Source: Paralactobacillus_A sp963926925 (lineage in GTDB: Bacteria; Bacillota; Bacilli; Lactobacillales; Lactobacillaceae). From it: a stretch of DNA of 14,925 bases. The DNA lies in assembly GCA_963926925.1 (NCBI GenBank), contig CAWUZD010000069.1, positions 1 through 14,925 of the forward strand, in the 5' to 3' direction. Under the pieces are notes generated by a model, which was not told the origin of the DNA, did no database searches, and saw nothing but the letters and a program-made list of their open reading frames with translations. Of the stretch, positions 1 through 7,013 are shown piece by piece (the first letter of the stretch is position 1; every line of letters starts with the position of its first letter). Both the position numbers and the translations under genes were made by a program.

Positions 1-5
1 CATTA

Positions 6-359
6 TTATTGTCGTTCAGATTCATGTAACTTCCGCAACAATTCATCAATGTGTTCACCGTAGCGAACAGATTGGTCTTGTTCAAAAGTGATATCAGGAA
101 TCTTGTATAAACGAATCCGTTGGCCTAATTCTTTCCGAATTAAACCTTTTGATTTATCCAAGCCAGCTTGAACTTTTTCAACGTCGCTCGCCTTTTCAGA
201 TAAAATGCTGTAATAAATTGTTACGTGTTGTAAGTCTCCAGTGAGTTCAACGCCAGTGATGGTTACACCGCTCAAACGTGGGTCACGGACCCGTTTAAGC
301 AAAATATCATCGACTTCACGTTGAATTTGAGCTTCAACACGGCCAATACGATGCTTCAT
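6..359 (-). CDS. rbfA: Ribosome-binding factor A
   Basis: A 117-residue protein of the usual RbfA size. The family is a single KH-like domain that binds the 30S subunit and helps mature the 5' end of 16S rRNA. The N-terminus (HRIGRVEAQIQREVDDILL) and the following VRDPRL..VTITGVELTGDL segment are the family's recognisable core. It is the last complete gene of the rimP-nusA-infB operon, 20 bp after infB. A good Shine-Dalgarno (AAGGAG) lies about 10 nt before the ATG. Its stop codon is followed on the minus strand by a second TAA and an overlapping ATG at positions 3-1. That ATG could be the start of truB, the usual next gene, but no ribosome site is visible and the gene is cut off, so this is only a possibility. 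Confidence 0.96.
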   Translation of the reverse strand: MKHRIGRVEAQIQREVDDILLKRVRDPRLSGVTITGVELTGDLQHVTIYYSILSEKASDVEKVQAGLDKSKGLIRKELGQRIRLYKIPDITFEQDQSVRYGEHIDELLRKLHESERQ

Positions 360-379
360 ATGGATTGTACTCCTTCAGA

Positions 380-2995
380 TTATTTTACTGGTACTTGTTC
401 CATTACGTATGCTTCGATTTGGTCGCCGACTTTGATATCATTGTAATTTGCGATAGTCAAACCACATTCAAAGCCTTTTTGAACTTCTTTGACGTCATTT
501 TTGAAGCGCTTCAAACTGCCTAATTCGCCTTCGTAAACCACGATACCGTCTCTGATCAACCGTACTTTACTATCGCGTGTGATCTTACCACTGTCAACCA
601 TGCATCCAGCGATTGTACCAATCTTAGATGCCCTGTAGGTTTCACGAACTGTTAAAGTACCGATAACCTTTTCAGTGTATTCAGGTTCAAGCATACCTTT
701 CATAGCTGATTCGATTTCTTCGATAACATCGTAAATAACCCGGTGTAACCGAATATCAACATTATCAGCGTCGGCTTGTTGTTTAGCCATTGGTGTTGGC
801 CGGACGTTGAAACCAATAATGATGGCGTTACTTGCTGATGCTAAGGTTACGTCGCTTTCATTAATGGCACCAACAGCCGCATGGATAATATTGACACGAA
901 CTCCTTTAACGTCAATCTTTTGTAAGCTACCTTCCAAAGCTTCTACAGAACCTTGAACGTCAGCCTTGATAATGACGTTAACTTTCTTGAGTTCGCCTTC
1001 CTTCATTGTTTCGAACAAGTTATCCAATGTAACGTGTTTAGCATGATTCCGTTCTGCTAATAATGCTTGTTTTGCACGAGCTTCACCAGCAGCACGAGCT
1101 GATTTTTCATCATCAAAGACAACGAATTTATCAGCTGATTGTGGCACGTCATTCAAGCCAGTGATTTCAACTGGAGCTGATGGTAATGCTTCCTTAACGC
1201 GTTGACCATGACCGTTAGTCATGACACGAACCCGTCCGAAGGTATTACCAACAACAATTGGATCACCAACATGTAAAGTACCTTGTTGTACCAATAAGGT
1301 TGCAACTGGGCCTTTACCTTTATCCAAACGTGCTTCAATAACAGTACCAACTGCTTTTTGATCTGGATCAGCTTTAAGTTCAAGCATGTCAGCTTCAAGC
1401 AAAATCATTTGCAATAATTCATCAATATTAGTACCTTTCTTGGCAGAAATATTAACGAAAATAGTATCGCCGCCCCAGTCTTCTGGAATCAATTCGTATT
1501 CACTTAATTGTTCCATAACATGGTTGGGATTGGCATCGGGCTTATCAATCTTGTTAATTGCAACGATAATTGGAACTTTTGCAGCTTTAGCGTGGTTGAT
1601 AGCTTCGATGGTCTGTGGCATTACCCCATCATCTGCGGCAACAACCAAGACAACGATATCAGTAATATCAGCACCACGTGCACGCATGTTAGTGAATGCA
1701 GCGTGTCCTGGAGTATCCAAGAAAGTGATAATCCGACCGTCTAATTTTACTTGGTAAGCACCGATATGTTGCGTAATACCACCTGCTTCATTAGCAGTAA
1801 CGTGTGAATTACGTAATCTGTCTAGTAAAGTAGTTTTACCGTGGTCAACGTGACCCATAACAGTAACGATTGGTGGACGAGCAACCAAATGATCAGTGTT
1901 CTTCATTTCAGCATCGAAGATCTTATCCAAGTCAGAAATATCCTTTTCTTCCTTCTTCTTAGCTTCGATACCGTAATCAGTAGCTAATAATTCAATTGTG
2001 TCATCGTCCAATGACTTGTTTTGGTTAACCATGATGCCCAACATAAAGAGTTTCTTAACAATTTCTGCTGGTTCACGGTGTAATACTTTACCTAATTCTT
2101 GGGCGTTCATACCTTCAGTGTAAAGCAATACATCTGGAAGTGGACGTTCCTTACGTTGTGGCATAGCTTTCTTAGCAGCTACTTCAGCCGCACGTTCTTG
2201 TTTACGACCCTTCTTCTTATTCTTCTTAGTGAATTTTGGCCGTTGGTAATCATAAACACTACTACGCCGACCGCCTTGCCGATCACGATTATCATTCTTT
2301 ACTGGTTGTGGTGCTGTTGTAGGTGCTGATGGAATCGTGATATGGGTTAGACGGCTGTAATGATTATTAGTATGTTGTTGATGTTGTGCCTTGTTAGCAC
2401 CTTCAGCATTATACTTACGCCGATTATTTGGACGTGCATTATTAGTTGGCTTGTTTGGCCGTTCATTCCGTTGATCACGTTGTTCGTTCATGCGGTTTTG
2501 TTGCCGGTCACGATGACGTAATTCACGAGTTACGGCACGTTGTTGAGCAACGTTTTGTGCTTGCTTCAATTGTTGAGCACGTTCCATCGCAGACATGCGG
2601 TGCATATCTTGTTCTTCACGAACATGAGCTGGTGCATTATTCCGCATTGTTGGGCGATTACCGTTATTATGACGATAATTATTATGATTACGTTTATTAT
2701 CGTATGATTTATGTTCTTGAGTTTTCTTCATATTATTTTGCATGTGTTCATGAGGACGAATTGCTCGTCTTGAAATTTTAATTTTACCATCAGTATGGTG
2801 TGTTGTTGCATGAGATACTGGCTTTGAATCATTAGCGTTATCATGTGGTAACAATTGCATCAACTTCTTTTCTTGTTGATCATCGATACTAGACAAACTC
2901 TTAAGATCCATACCATGTTTCTTTGCTTCTTCAATTAAAGCCTTTGAAGAAACATTGTGTTCTTTAGCAAATTCATAAACCCGTTTTTTCGCCAT
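380..2995 (-). CDS. infB: Translation initiation factor IF-2
   Basis: GTPase that brings initiator fMet-tRNA to the 30S subunit and promotes subunit joining. The 871 residues read as follows: an IF2_N domain at about 1-53; a long low-complexity linker at about 70-285 rich in Asn, Arg, Gln and His; a second IF2_N-like domain at about 288-345; the G domain; then the beta-barrel domain II, domain III and the fMet-tRNA-binding C-terminal domain. G-domain motifs are complete: GHVDHGKTT at 381-389, DTPGH at 427-431 and NKID at 481-484. The ATG has an AAGGAG site about 8 nt upstream. It lies 31 bp after ylxQ and 20 bp before rbfA. Several plus-strand open frames opposite this gene are shadows. The Asn-rich linker is the only unusual part, and linkers of this factor are known to vary greatly between species. 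Confidence 0.98.
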   Translation of the reverse strand: MAKKRVYEFAKEHNVSSKALIEEAKKHGMDLKSLSSIDDQQEKKLMQLLPHDNANDSKPVSHATTHHTDGKIKISRRAIRPHEHMQNNMKKTQEHKSYDNKRNHNNYRHNNGNRPTMRNNAPAHVREEQDMHRMSAMERAQQLKQAQNVAQQRAVTRELRHRDRQQNRMNEQRDQRNERPNKPTNNARPNNRRKYNAEGANKAQHQQHTNNHYSRLTHITIPSAPTTAPQPVKNDNRDRQGGRRSSVYDYQRPKFTKKNKKKGRKQERAAEVAAKKAMPQRKERPLPDVLLYTEGMNAQELGKVLHREPAEIVKKLFMLGIMVNQNKSLDDDTIELLATDYGIEAKKKEEKDISDLDKIFDAEMKNTDHLVARPPIVTVMGHVDHGKTTLLDRLRNSHVTANEAGGITQHIGAYQVKLDGRIITFLDTPGHAAFTNMRARGADITDIVVLVVAADDGVMPQTIEAINHAKAAKVPIIVAINKIDKPDANPNHVMEQLSEYELIPEDWGGDTIFVNISAKKGTNIDELLQMILLEADMLELKADPDQKAVGTVIEARLDKGKGPVATLLVQQGTLHVGDPIVVGNTFGRVRVMTNGHGQRVKEALPSAPVEITGLNDVPQSADKFVVFDDEKSARAAGEARAKQALLAERNHAKHVTLDNLFETMKEGELKKVNVIIKADVQGSVEALEGSLQKIDVKGVRVNIIHAAVGAINESDVTLASASNAIIIGFNVRPTPMAKQQADADNVDIRLHRVIYDVIEEIESAMKGMLEPEYTEKVIGTLTVRETYRASKIGTIAGCMVDSGKITRDSKVRLIRDGIVVYEGELGSLKRFKNDVKEVQKGFECGLTIANYNDIKVGDQIEAYVMEQVPVK

Positions 2996-3026
2996 ATCTT
3001 CACGCTCCTTATTCCAAAATAATTAA

Positions 3027-3335
3027 TTATTCATTCAATAATTCGATTAACTTCTTTGCAAACCCACTACTTGTAATTGCAAGCACTGTCCGTGGTTTAC
3101 CAATGGCTTGGCTAATTTGGGCAGTTGTTAATTTAGCAATCATCGTAACATGATAATACTCACATTTATTGGTAATTTCCTTCTGGAGACTACCACCAGC
3201 ATCACTCGCTAGTAAAACTAATTGAGCTTTACCTTGACGAATGGCTTGCAAAACGAGTGGTTCGCCTGAAATTTGTTGATTAGCACGTAAACTTAAACCA
3301 ATTAAGTTTAATGCTTGTTGCATTGTTGTCATCAT
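3027..3335 (-). CDS. ylxQ: L7Ae/L30e-family ribosomal-type RNA-binding protein YlxQ
   Basis: A 102-residue L7Ae/L30e/S12e-family protein. The family folds as a small alpha/beta/alpha sandwich and often binds kink-turn RNA; the cellular role of YlxQ is not well defined. Family features visible are the N-terminal ALNLIGLSLRA, the ..GKAQLVLLASDAGGS.. strand-turn, AIGKPRTVLAIT and a C-terminal SGFAKKLIELL. Its ATG overlaps the ylxR stop codon in a TAATG arrangement, which suggests translational coupling; only a weak purine-rich site precedes it. A second ATG follows at once, so the true start could be one codon later. Its place between ylxR and infB is the standard Firmicutes order. Confidence 0.92.
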   Translation of the reverse strand: MMTTMQQALNLIGLSLRANQQISGEPLVLQAIRQGKAQLVLLASDAGGSLQKEITNKCEYYHVTMIAKLTTAQISQAIGKPRTVLAITSSGFAKKLIELLNE

Positions 3336-3637
3336 TAGTAAGTTTTTCCAAATAATTCTTGACGTGCTTTTTGATGATCAACGTAAGCAAATAATTCATC
3401 ATAAAATGCTGGATCAACGCTTACTCCCAAAGCAGCATCAAGTGATTTATTAGTTTGTGCTTTTTTAATTAAGGCTGGTTCTAATGATACATAAGCACCA
3501 CGCCCTGATTTTTTACCAGTAGTATCAATAGTAACGTTACCATCTGGGGTACGCACAATCCGGACCATTTCGCGTTTGGGTTTCATTTCATTTGAAATAA
3601 CATCCCGGCGCATTGGTACCTTACGTTTTCTAATCAT
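3335..3637 (-). CDS. ylxR: YlxR-family RNA-binding protein (RNase P modulator family)
   Basis: A 100-residue YlxR (DUF448) protein. The signature is clear: KVPMRRD near the start, EMKPKREMVRIVR at about 17-29, and the TGKKSGRGAYV loop with GRGAYV at 45-50. In Bacillus subtilis this protein has been reported to bind RNase P RNA and lower its activity (renamed RnpM), and also to act as a nucleoid-associated regulator; which applies here is unknown. The AGGAG site 7 nt before the ATG lies inside the end of nusA, with only 4 bp between the genes. The gene overlaps ylxQ by one base. The residue after the conserved arginines is Asp rather than the Cys seen in some relatives. Confidence 0.94.
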   Translation of the reverse strand: MIRKRKVPMRRDVISNEMKPKREMVRIVRTPDGNVTIDTTGKKSGRGAYVSLEPALIKKAQTNKSLDAALGVSVDPAFYDELFAYVDHQKARQELFGKTY

Positions 3638-3641
3638 ATGA

Positions 3642-4778
3642 TTACTCCTGATCGTCAGTGTCAGTCATGACATCATTGGTTAATTCTTCTTGAGCATCGC
3701 CATCACTAAGTTCAGTCATATCATCATCGTCATCATCAACGAATTCAACTTCGCTTTCTGGTTTGATGTCAATCTTGTAACCAGTTAACCGTGCTGCTAA
3801 CCGGGCATTTTGACCATGTTTACCAATTGCTAATGATAATTGGTCATCAGGAACAATAACGGTGCAAGCATGATCATTGTCTTCATCAAATTGAATGGCA
3901 ATAACTTGGGCTGGGTTCAAAGCATTAGCAATATAATCAGATGGATCTTCTTTCCATTCGATAATATCCATGTTTTCACCACTAAGTTCATTAACAACAG
4001 CTTGAACACGCCGACCTTGTTGACCAACACAAGTGCCAACAGGATCAATGTTAGGGTCGTTAGAACGAACAGCTAATTTTGTCCGGTCACCGGCTTCACG
4101 TGCAATCGCAACGATTTCAACAATGCCATCATAAATTTCAGGAACTTCTTGTTCAAATAACCGTTTAACTAAACCAGGATTAGTCCGACTTACAAATACT
4201 TGTGGTCCTTTTGGTGTCTTTTCAACACGAGTTACATAAACCTTAATCCGTTGGTGTGGTTCGTAAGTTTCATTTGGCATTTGATCTTGATGACCCAATA
4301 CAGCTTCAATCTTGCCTAAGTTTACATAAACAAACCGGTTATCAATACGTTCTACTTCACCTTGGACAATTTCGTTTTCGTATTGACTATATTCATTATA
4401 AACAATTGTCCGTTCAGCTTCACGAATCCGTTGCATAATAACTTGTTTAGCAGTTTGGGCAGCAATCCGACCAAAATCCTTAGGTGTTACTTCAAAACGA
4501 ATGTGATCACCAATTTCATAGGCAGGATTAATTGCTAAAGCATCCTTCAAGCTAATTTCCAAACGTGAGTCAAAAACTTCTTCAGTTACTTCTTTAACTG
4601 CATAAACATGTACATCGCCAGTTTTTTCATCAAATTTAACTTCAACGTTTTGAGCTTGTCCATAGTTACGTTTGTAAGCAGCGCTTAATGCGGCTTCAAT
4701 AGCACTAATAACTACTTCACGTTCAATACCTTTTTCTTTTTCTAAGGTATCAAATGCTTCTAACATTTCTTTTGACAT
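3642..4778 (-). CDS. nusA: Transcription termination/antitermination factor NusA
   Basis: RNA polymerase-bound factor that promotes pausing and hairpin-dependent termination. At 378 residues it is the short Gram-positive form, without the C-terminal repeats of the enterobacterial protein. Domains in order: N-terminal RNAP-binding domain about 1-125, S1 domain about 136-200, KH1 around DPVGTCVGQQGRRV (245-258) and KH2 around SLAIGKHGQNARLA (315-328). The tail from about 343 is strongly acidic, with a run of six Asp. An AGGAAA ribosome site precedes the ATG. It follows rimP by 29 bp and precedes ylxR by 4 bp. NusA is the likely regulator of its own operon through the hairpin at 5313-5340 (see findings). 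Confidence 0.98.
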   Translation of the reverse strand: MSKEMLEAFDTLEKEKGIEREVVISAIEAALSAAYKRNYGQAQNVEVKFDEKTGDVHVYAVKEVTEEVFDSRLEISLKDALAINPAYEIGDHIRFEVTPKDFGRIAAQTAKQVIMQRIREAERTIVYNEYSQYENEIVQGEVERIDNRFVYVNLGKIEAVLGHQDQMPNETYEPHQRIKVYVTRVEKTPKGPQVFVSRTNPGLVKRLFEQEVPEIYDGIVEIVAIAREAGDRTKLAVRSNDPNIDPVGTCVGQQGRRVQAVVNELSGENMDIIEWKEDPSDYIANALNPAQVIAIQFDEDNDHACTVIVPDDQLSLAIGKHGQNARLAARLTGYKIDIKPESEVEFVDDDDDDMTELSDGDAQEELTNDVMTDTDDQE

Positions 4779-4807
4779 GATTTTATTTCCTTTCCTTTAC
4801 GTCAAAA

Positions 4808-5281
4808 TTAAAATTCAATCGCTAAGCGTGCTTTCGCAATCTGCTTACGATCTAAGGTAATTTGCTTACGGCGGGTTTTATCCTTAATTGTCATTGTTAA
4901 TTGTTCTGGAGTTACTTCATCTAAGTAACCTTCGAACACTTTTTTGCCATCTAAAGCTTTATAAAGAGAAACATGAATATATTCACCAATGGCGTTTTGA
5001 TAGTCACTTTCCTTCTTCAAAGGACGTTCAGCACCAGGTGAAGATACTTCCAAGAAATAAGCTTGCGGAATTGGATCAGGATCAAGGTTATCCAATTTTT
5101 CACTTAATTTTTCGCTGACTAAAGCACATTCTTCGATGTCAACACCGCCTTTTTTGTCAATGAAGACCCGTAAGTACCAACTCTTGCCTTCCTTAACAAA
5201 TTCCAAATCAACTAAATATAAATCAAGTGAATCCAAAATTGGTGTAACCAAATCACGTACTGTATCAACAACTGTACTCAA
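4808..5281 (-). CDS. rimP: Ribosome maturation factor RimP
   Basis: 30S-subunit assembly factor needed for efficient 16S rRNA and 30S maturation. It has an N-terminal alpha/beta domain and a C-terminal SH3-like barrel. Recognisable segments are LYLVDLEFVKEGKSWYLRVFIDKKGGVDIEEC, then the YFLEVSSPGAERPLKK signature, and a C-terminal ..F.GYLDEV... I place the start at the TTG codon at 5281-5279. A near-perfect AAGGAGG (5295-5289) sits 7 nt upstream, and the 157-residue product has the family's usual length. The in-frame ATG at 5338 would put the start inside the terminator-like hairpin and add 19 residues foreign to the family. First gene of the nusA-infB operon. Confidence 0.95.
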   Translation of the reverse strand: MSTVVDTVRDLVTPILDSLDLYLVDLEFVKEGKSWYLRVFIDKKGGVDIEECALVSEKLSEKLDNLDPDPIPQAYFLEVSSPGAERPLKKESDYQNAIGEYIHVSLYKALDGKKVFEGYLDEVTPEQLTMTIKDKTRRKQITLDRKQIAKARLAIEF

Positions 5282-5288
5282 TATACCG

Positions 5289-5295
5289 CCTCCTT
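5289..5295 (-). promoter_or_regulatory. Strong Shine-Dalgarno deciding the TTG start of rimP
   Basis: Minus-strand AAGGAGG, 7 nt before a TTG codon in frame with rimP. It is the strongest ribosome site in the operon and rules out the upstream ATG at 5338. A strong site paired with a weak start codon may help set a low level of RimP. Confidence 0.85.
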
Positions 5296-5312
5296 GCTTA
5301 TTTAATTGCAAT

Positions 5313-5340
5313 AAAAAGAGTGAGCACAAGATGCTCACTC
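5313..5340 (-). terminator. Terminator-like hairpin in the rimP operon leader (also the only hairpin after glpK)
   Basis: Minus strand: a perfect 9-bp stem (GAGTGAGCA / TGCTCACTC), a 5-nt loop (TCTTG), then five T. It lies downstream of the promoter at 5364-5391 and upstream of rimP. Transcripts from that promoter would be cut after about 40-45 nt unless read through. It would also stop glpK transcripts, because no other hairpin follows glpK. The stem is moderate and the U-tract short (TTTTTATTG), so termination could depend on NusA. No sequence that could act as an antiterminator by pairing with the 5' arm is visible in the short leader. Confidence 0.8.
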
Positions 5341-5363
5341 AACCAAATACATTAACTGTCTGT

Positions 5364-5391
5364 ATTATAACATAACCAACAATTAATGCAA
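5364..5391 (-). promoter_or_regulatory. Promoter of the rimP-nusA-infB operon
   Basis: Minus strand: -35 TTGCAT (5391-5386), 16-bp spacer, -10 TATAAT (5369-5364), a near-consensus sigma-A promoter. The -35 box abuts the glpK stop codon. The predicted transcript start is near 5357, giving a leader of about 75 nt that contains the hairpin at 5318-5340. Confidence 0.8.
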
Positions 5392-6897
5392 CTAGTCATC
5401 ATTTTCACTCGAGAAAACTAAGGCAGCATTAACGGCATGACGCCAACCACGATAGAGCCGTTTCCGCTTATCATTAGACATTTGCGGATTGAAGCGGTCA
5501 CCAATTTGCAAAACTTGCTTGATTTCATCCAAGTTCTTCCAGTAACCAACTGACAAACCGGCTAAGAACGCCGCACCTAATGAGGTTGTTTCTAAGTTAA
5601 CAGTCCGTTCAACGGGCGTATCCAAAATATCAGCTTGGAATTGCATGAGGTATTTATTTTGTGCAGCAGCACCATCAACACGCAAAATTGGCATCTTGAT
5701 GTTAGTATCATCATGCATTGTTTCAATAACATCCTTAACTTGGTAAGCAATTGCTTGTAAAGTGGCTTTAACCAAATCATCACTTGTTGTACCCCGAGTT
5801 AAGCCGAAAATAGCACCACGCACATTACTATCCCAGTAAGGTGCACCTAAACCAGTAAAGGCGGGCACAACATAAACTTCATCCGCATTATTAGAACGAA
5901 ATGCAGCTTGTTCTGATTCACCACTAGAACGTAATAATTTCATCTGTTCATGCAACCACTGCACAGCAGCGCCAGCAATAAAGACAGAACCTTCTAAAGC
6001 ATAGTGAATTTCGCCATTAATCGCATAGCCAATTGTGGTTAATAACTTATGCCGTGAAAACATTGGCTTGGTACCGGTATTCATCACGATAAAAGCACCA
6101 GTACCATAAGTATTCTTCATCATACCTTTATGTAAAGCTAATTGACCAAATAATGAACCCTGTTGGTCACCAATCATGCAAGCAATCGGCACAGAACTAT
6201 TATGGAAGTAACTCTTTTGGGTATAACCATAAATTTCAGAATTACCAGTTAATGATGGTAATAATTGCTTCGGAATATTTAACAATTCAAGGATGTCATC
6301 ATCCCAAGTTAAATCATTAATATTAAATAACATAGTCCGGCTCGCATTAGTGTAGTCAGTGGCATGCACTTGCCCACCAGTCATTTTCCACAAAAGCCAT
6401 GTATTAATGGTTCCAAATAATAATTCACCATTTTCAGCCCGTTGTTGTGCACTCGGAATATGGTCAAGAATCCAACGAATTTTAGTAGCTGAAAAGTATG
6501 CATCAATTGTTAAACCAGTCTTTTGATGAATCATGTCAGTATAACCTTCATCAATTAACCGTTGAGCAATATCACTGGTTTGTCGTGATTGCCACACAAT
6601 GGCATTATAAATTGGCAAGCCAGTCTTTTTATCCCAAATAATGGTTGTTTCCCGTTGGTTAGCAATCCCTATTCCTTTAATTTGATCAGGTTGAATGTTT
6701 GATTCAACTAATGCATTAGAAATCGTTGATAAGACTGCATCCCAAATTTCATTAGCATTTTGTTCAACCCAACCTGGATGAGGAAAATATTGTGAAATTG
6801 GTTGTTGGGAATCAACTACTTTACGCCCACTACGATCAAAAATAATGGCACGCGTACTAGTTGTCCCTTCGTCGATTGTCATAATATAATCTTTCAT
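5392..6897 (-). CDS. glpK: Glycerol kinase
   Basis: Phosphorylates glycerol to glycerol-3-phosphate with ATP in the cytoplasm (FGGY kinase family). 501 residues, the usual length. Visible motifs include DEGTTSTRAIIFD at 9-21, NQRETTIIWD at about 80-89, WQSRQ, GDQQGSLFGQ at about 243-252, NTYGTGAF, and PAFTGLGAPYWDS..RGAIFGLTRG in the second half. An AGAGGAA site precedes the ATG. The gene stands alone: no glpF, glpO or glpD is adjacent. The residue that aligns with the His232 phosphorylated by HPr in enterococcal GlpK is Tyr230 here, with a His at 232 two residues on (see findings). No convincing catabolite operator or promoter was found in the AT-rich 60 bp upstream. Confidence 0.97.
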   Translation of the reverse strand: MKDYIMTIDEGTTSTRAIIFDRSGRKVVDSQQPISQYFPHPGWVEQNANEIWDAVLSTISNALVESNIQPDQIKGIGIANQRETTIIWDKKTGLPIYNAIVWQSRQTSDIAQRLIDEGYTDMIHQKTGLTIDAYFSATKIRWILDHIPSAQQRAENGELLFGTINTWLLWKMTGGQVHATDYTNASRTMLFNINDLTWDDDILELLNIPKQLLPSLTGNSEIYGYTQKSYFHNSSVPIACMIGDQQGSLFGQLALHKGMMKNTYGTGAFIVMNTGTKPMFSRHKLLTTIGYAINGEIHYALEGSVFIAGAAVQWLHEQMKLLRSSGESEQAAFRSNNADEVYVVPAFTGLGAPYWDSNVRGAIFGLTRGTTSDDLVKATLQAIAYQVKDVIETMHDDTNIKMPILRVDGAAAQNKYLMQFQADILDTPVERTVNLETTSLGAAFLAGLSVGYWKNLDEIKQVLQIGDRFNPQMSNDKRKRLYRGWRHAVNAALVFSSENDD

Positions 6898-6956
6898 TTA
6901 AATAATTCCTCTTATATTAATAATTAATTTGCTTAATTTATTAATCAAATCATACT

Positions 6957-6995
6957 AAAAAAACGAACTTTGCGCCACTGTTCGCAAAGTTCGTT
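6957..6995 (-). terminator. Intrinsic terminator after pepD
   Basis: Minus strand: a 13-bp perfect stem (AACGAACTTTGCG and its complement, arms 6962-6974 and 6983-6995) with an 8-nt loop, running into seven T (6963-6957). It lies 19 bp after the pepD stop and separates pepD from glpK, so glpK must have its own promoter in the AT-rich gap at 6898-6956. Confidence 0.92.
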
Positions 6996-7013
6996 ATTAT
7001 TCTTATAAATTAA

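Noticed and set aside
1386..2781. Plus-strand open frames opposite infB (1386-1757, 1508-1744, 2099-2329, 2446-2781)
   Set aside because: They are antisense to strongly conserved IF-2 coding sequence, lack ribosome sites and encode no recognisable protein.
5282..5338. ATG at 5338 as the start of rimP
   Set aside because: It lies inside the terminator-like hairpin, has no ribosome site and adds 19 residues that do not belong to the family. The TTG at 5281 has AAGGAGG at ideal distance.
5337..5354. Five-codon leader ORF (ATG TAT TTG GTT GAG TGA) running into the rimP leader hairpin
   Set aside because: It would suit ribosome-mediated attenuation, but no Shine-Dalgarno precedes it and it has no run of codons for one amino acid. 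Probably chance.
3840..5375. Plus-strand open frames opposite nusA and rimP
   Set aside because: Shadows of conserved minus-strand genes. The one at 5136-5375 also crosses the operon promoter.
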